Assembly: GCA_038251595.1 (NCBI GenBank)
Contig: JBBSBC010000182.1
Location: 1-7,752 of the forward strand
DNA: 7,752 nucleotides
Direction of reading: 5' to 3'
Source: JADLCX01 sp038251595
GTDB taxonomy: Bacteria; Planctomycetota; Phycisphaerae; Phycisphaerales; UBA1924
The notes beneath the pieces are model-generated. The model searched no databases. It was not told where the DNA came from and saw only the letters and a list, made by a program, of their open reading frames with translations. Shown here piece after piece: positions 5,812-7,752 of the stretch (the stretch's first letter is position 1; the number at the start of each line of letters is the position of its first letter). Made by a program: the position numbers and the translations under genes.

Positions 5812-6754
5812 CTCACACATCCTTTGCCGATGCGGGTTTACCCTGATCGAAACCGTGGTGGCCATCGGTGTGATGTCGATCATCCTTGTCGGCGCAGGGG
5901 CCGCGATCACCATGTCCGTCTCTGCGGCCGATCTGTCGAGCGATGGGAACACGCGATTCACCGATGCGGCAGATGTAGTTGACCGTATGTCCGCGGATAT
6001 GCAAGCCGCAATTGAGGTTCCTGAGCGATCGAGTACGGCGATCACCATCGTGGTTCCTGATCGAAGCAACGATGGTCAGCCAGAGCTGATTCGGTATGCA
6101 TGGGCAGGAGCATCAGGTAGTCCGTTGATTCGCTACGTGAACAGCGCGGTCGCATCCAAGGTGCTTCTTGGAGTTGAGTCATTCACATTGACACCGATGT
6201 TTCAGGCTGGCAAAGCATCGACATCGGGTGCTGAGGGTGAGTTGATCGGGTATACAACCTCGCCGGGCGCGACCACGAGTACACTCCCCATTACCGATAC
6301 GACCCCTGCGGCACAGTACCTTAAACCCGCGTTCGGGCGGTCGGTCACCGCGTGGAAGATAACGCGGGTCAAACTGATGGTCATGCGTGACAGCACCCCA
6401 ACCGGCACGCTCCGTGTCAGTATTGTTGAATCGCAAAGCTGGAATCCGACCGGCGCGATTCTGGCCACTGTGGATATTCCCGAAGCCTCGCTCCCCGCAT
6501 CTCTCGCCGAGATCGATATCGCTCTCCCTACAAGCTCCCTCTCACCCCGCCAGGGCGTACAGCTCAAGCTTGAATCGGTCGGCGGTGCCACTCGCAAACC
6601 ATCAGCCACTGTTCAATATGGCTTGAACGGAACAGCCATGCCGTACAATACCTTTTTGACCACGAGCACCGACTCGGGCGCGACGTGGAGCGGGCCGCAG
6701 GATACCAACGATCTCTGTTTCACCGCGTATGGAATCATTACCACCACGCCATAG
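5792..6754 (+). CDS. GspJ/PilW-like minor pseudopilin with C-terminal beta-sandwich domain
   Basis: A 320-residue protein from ATG 5792, preceded closely by GGGAGG at 5782-5787. The prepilin site Gly15|Phe16-Thr-Leu-Ile-Glu20 is canonical, followed by the hydrophobic helix TVVAIGVMSIILVGAGAAI. Residues 50-135 look like a GspJ/PilW pseudopilin body (helix VVDRMSADMQAAIEV, strand TAITIVVPD, strand PELIRYAW, then LLGVESFTLTP). A Ser/Thr/Gly/Pro-rich linker spans about 154-172. Residues 172-315 form a second domain with the pattern of secreted jelly-roll modules: AQYLKP, then ITRVKLMV, GTLRVSIVES, PTGAILATVDIP, GVQLKLES, a Tyr/Thr patch, DSGATWSG and a closing DLCFTAYGI. Plain GspJ proteins are usually nearer 200 residues, so this is an added domain. 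It would be displayed in the periplasm or at the fibre tip. The pilin part is certain; the fold and ligand of the second domain are inferred. Confidence 0.8.
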   Translation: MLPDRSSSHILCRCGFTLIETVVAIGVMSIILVGAGAAITMSVSAADLSSDGNTRFTDAADVVDRMSADMQAAIEVPERSSTAITIVVPDRSNDGQPELIRYAWAGASGSPLIRYVNSAVASKVLLGVESFTLTPMFQAGKASTSGAEGELIGYTTSPGATTSTLPITDTTPAAQYLKPAFGRSVTAWKITRVKLMVMRDSTPTGTLRVSIVESQSWNPTGAILATVDIPEASLPASLAEIDIALPTSSLSPRQGVQLKLESVGGATRKPSATVQYGLNGTAMPYNTFLTTSTDSGATWSGPQDTNDLCFTAYGIITTTP

Positions 6755-6756
6755 GT

Positions 6757-7476
6757 ATGAATCACACCAGTAGTCACCGCTCGTCCGCTCGATGCGCATT
6801 CACACTGGTTGAGGCGGCGGTATCCATTGTCATTGTCGGGGTCATGCTCACGGCGGCGCTCTCGATGCTCGGTGGCGCAGCGCAAGCCCGCCGCCGCACC
6901 GCCGCTTGGCGTGAGTCAGAATCGCTTGCAAGATCACTCATGTGCGAGGTTCAGCAGTGCGCATATGGCTCAACCAGTGGTCCACTCATCACCATCACCC
7001 TTGGGGTGGCCACAGACCGTGAAGGTTTTGCTACGATTGATGATTACAAGGGATTCGCGGAACAGCCACCAAGATCTCGATCGGGTACGCTTCTGACAGG
7101 CTACACCGGATGGAACCGCGCGGTTGATCTCGAGCGTGTAGACCCTGGCGATCCCACGGGTGCCCCGCGCACCGGATCGTCGGACACGGGTCTTAAGCGA
7201 TTGGTGGTTACGGTCATCGCACCAACGGGTCAAAGAACAACCATGACGGCTCTACGCTCTCGTTGGGGACTTGCCGAGGCTTCAGCCTCTCGCACTGGGG
7301 CAATGCTCTCGGCTCTGGACATCTCGCTCAATGCCGGGCTTGGAGTCAAGACCCTTTACACGTCATTGACGGTACCCAATCGCCCCGGTGAGGGGGCGCG
7401 TGTCACCGTTGCTACCAATGGGTCAGTGGCGGTCACCGGGGCGACCGCCAGCGGCTCGACCGGTGGGAAGCCATGA
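6757..7476 (+). CDS. GspI/PilV-like minor pseudopilin
   Basis: A 239-residue pseudopilin from ATG 6757, two bases after the upstream stop; it has no Shine-Dalgarno sequence and may rely on re-initiation. The prepilin site is Ala14|Phe15-Thr-Leu-Val-Glu19, then a hydrophobic helix (AVSIVIVGVMLTAALSML) and a polar helix (RRRTAAWRESESLARSLMCEVQQ). The middle has a GFATIDDYKGF stretch near 90-100 and a strand-like TGLKRLVVTVIAPTG at 144-158. The helix and its 'FTLVEAAVS' start are most like GspI/PilV, but the length is about twice that of classic GspI. The last third is Gly/Ser/Thr/Ala-rich and probably flexible. It would join the minor pseudopilin tip complex with the GspH- and GspJ-like proteins. 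Sure of pilin class; the exact paralogue is less certain. Confidence 0.78.
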   Translation: MNHTSSHRSSARCAFTLVEAAVSIVIVGVMLTAALSMLGGAAQARRRTAAWRESESLARSLMCEVQQCAYGSTSGPLITITLGVATDREGFATIDDYKGFAEQPPRSRSGTLLTGYTGWNRAVDLERVDPGDPTGAPRTGSSDTGLKRLVVTVIAPTGQRTTMTALRSRWGLAEASASRTGAMLSALDISLNAGLGVKTLYTSLTVPNRPGEGARVTVATNGSVAVTGATASGSTGGKP

Positions 7477-7752
7477 TGTCGCACACCATCCATCTCTCAA
7501 ACGAATCGATCGTTCGTCAACGGTTCTCGCGGCGCGGCGGTGCATACATCATCGTGCTCGGGGCGGCCACGATGCTGACGGTGGTCGGGCTGAGCGCGAT
7601 CGCCATCTCCCGCGCTTCCATCGCACGAGTCTCCACCGCTCGCGATTGGTCCGCCGCGGGTGTGATGGCCGAGTCCGCGATCGAGGGCGCACTCAGCGTG
7701 ATCAATACCGACAGCGCATGGCGGACAAGATTTGCCGCTGCACCCTTGAGCA
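7473..7752 (+). CDS. GspK/PilX-like minor pseudopilin, N-terminal fragment
   Basis: An open frame of 93 codons runs off the right edge. The ATG at 7473 overlaps the upstream stop as ATGA, with GGGAAG just before it. The leader is about 23 residues and ends in Arg-Arg-Gly-Gly; one hydrophobic helix follows (AYIIVLGAATMLTVVGLSAIAI). Then comes SRASIARVSTARDWSAAG and AESAIEGALSVIN, a run of helix with small residues like the start of GspK and PilX proteins. If cut after Gly23, position +5 is Val, not Glu; loss of that Glu is a known mark of GspK, the tip subunit. The rest, including the large GspK globular domain, is outside the window, so PilX or another membrane-anchored protein remains possible. 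Confidence 0.65.
   Translation, partial: MMSHTIHLSNESIVRQRFSRRGGAYIIVLGAATMLTVVGLSAIAISRASIARVSTARDWSAAGVMAESAIEGALSVINTDSAWRTRFAAAPLS

Noticed and set aside
1..7752. tRNA, rRNA, CRISPR array, insertion sequence or attachment site
   Set aside because: I saw no cloverleaf, regularly spaced repeats, transposase-like frame or terminal repeats; coding sequence on the + strand fills nearly all of the window.

Overview
The window is one strand-uniform, tightly packed gene cluster for a type II secretion / type IV pilus-like machine. All eleven supported coding regions are on the + strand, and both edges cut through genes. Base composition looks GC-rich. Most starts have a clear Shine-Dalgarno sequence, and one TTG and one probable GTG start occur. 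Several pseudopilins carry an Arg-Ala-Phe or Cys-Ala-Phe processing site instead of Gly-Phe. Together with separate PilM, PilN and PilO genes beside GspG-type pseudopilins, this suggests a planctomycete (perhaps class Phycisphaerae) or a relative. That placement is an inference from gene style, not from a marker gene.

Layout: (1) 1-1552, the cytoplasmic motor and platform: the C-terminus of a GspE/PilB ATPase, then a complete GspF/PilC platform protein. (2) 1552-3919, the inner-membrane assembly complex as three genes: an actin-like PilM, then PilN and PilO, each with one membrane segment. (3) 3969-4577, a single-pass protein with a small C-terminal beta domain like GspC/PilP, the usual link to the outer-membrane secretin. 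(4) 4578-4734, the only sizeable non-coding gap, a leader with inverted repeats and a good ribosome binding site. (5) 4735-7752, the fibre genes: major pseudopilin GspG, then GspH-like, a GspJ/PilW-like pseudopilin with an extra C-terminal beta-sandwich, a GspI/PilV-like pseudopilin, and the start of a GspK/PilX-like protein that runs off the edge.

How the parts would work together: the GspE ATPase acts through GspF and the PilM-N-O complex to add GspG subunits to a short periplasmic pseudopilus, primed and tipped by the minor pseudopilins. The GspC/PilP-like protein would connect this to a secretin. No secretin, prepilin peptidase, retraction ATPase or secreted substrate is encoded in the window.

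The most notable points are the minor pseudopilin with a carbohydrate-binding-module-like C-terminal domain, a PilM whose nucleotide-binding motifs are eroded, and two alternative RNA pairings around the gspG-gspH junction.
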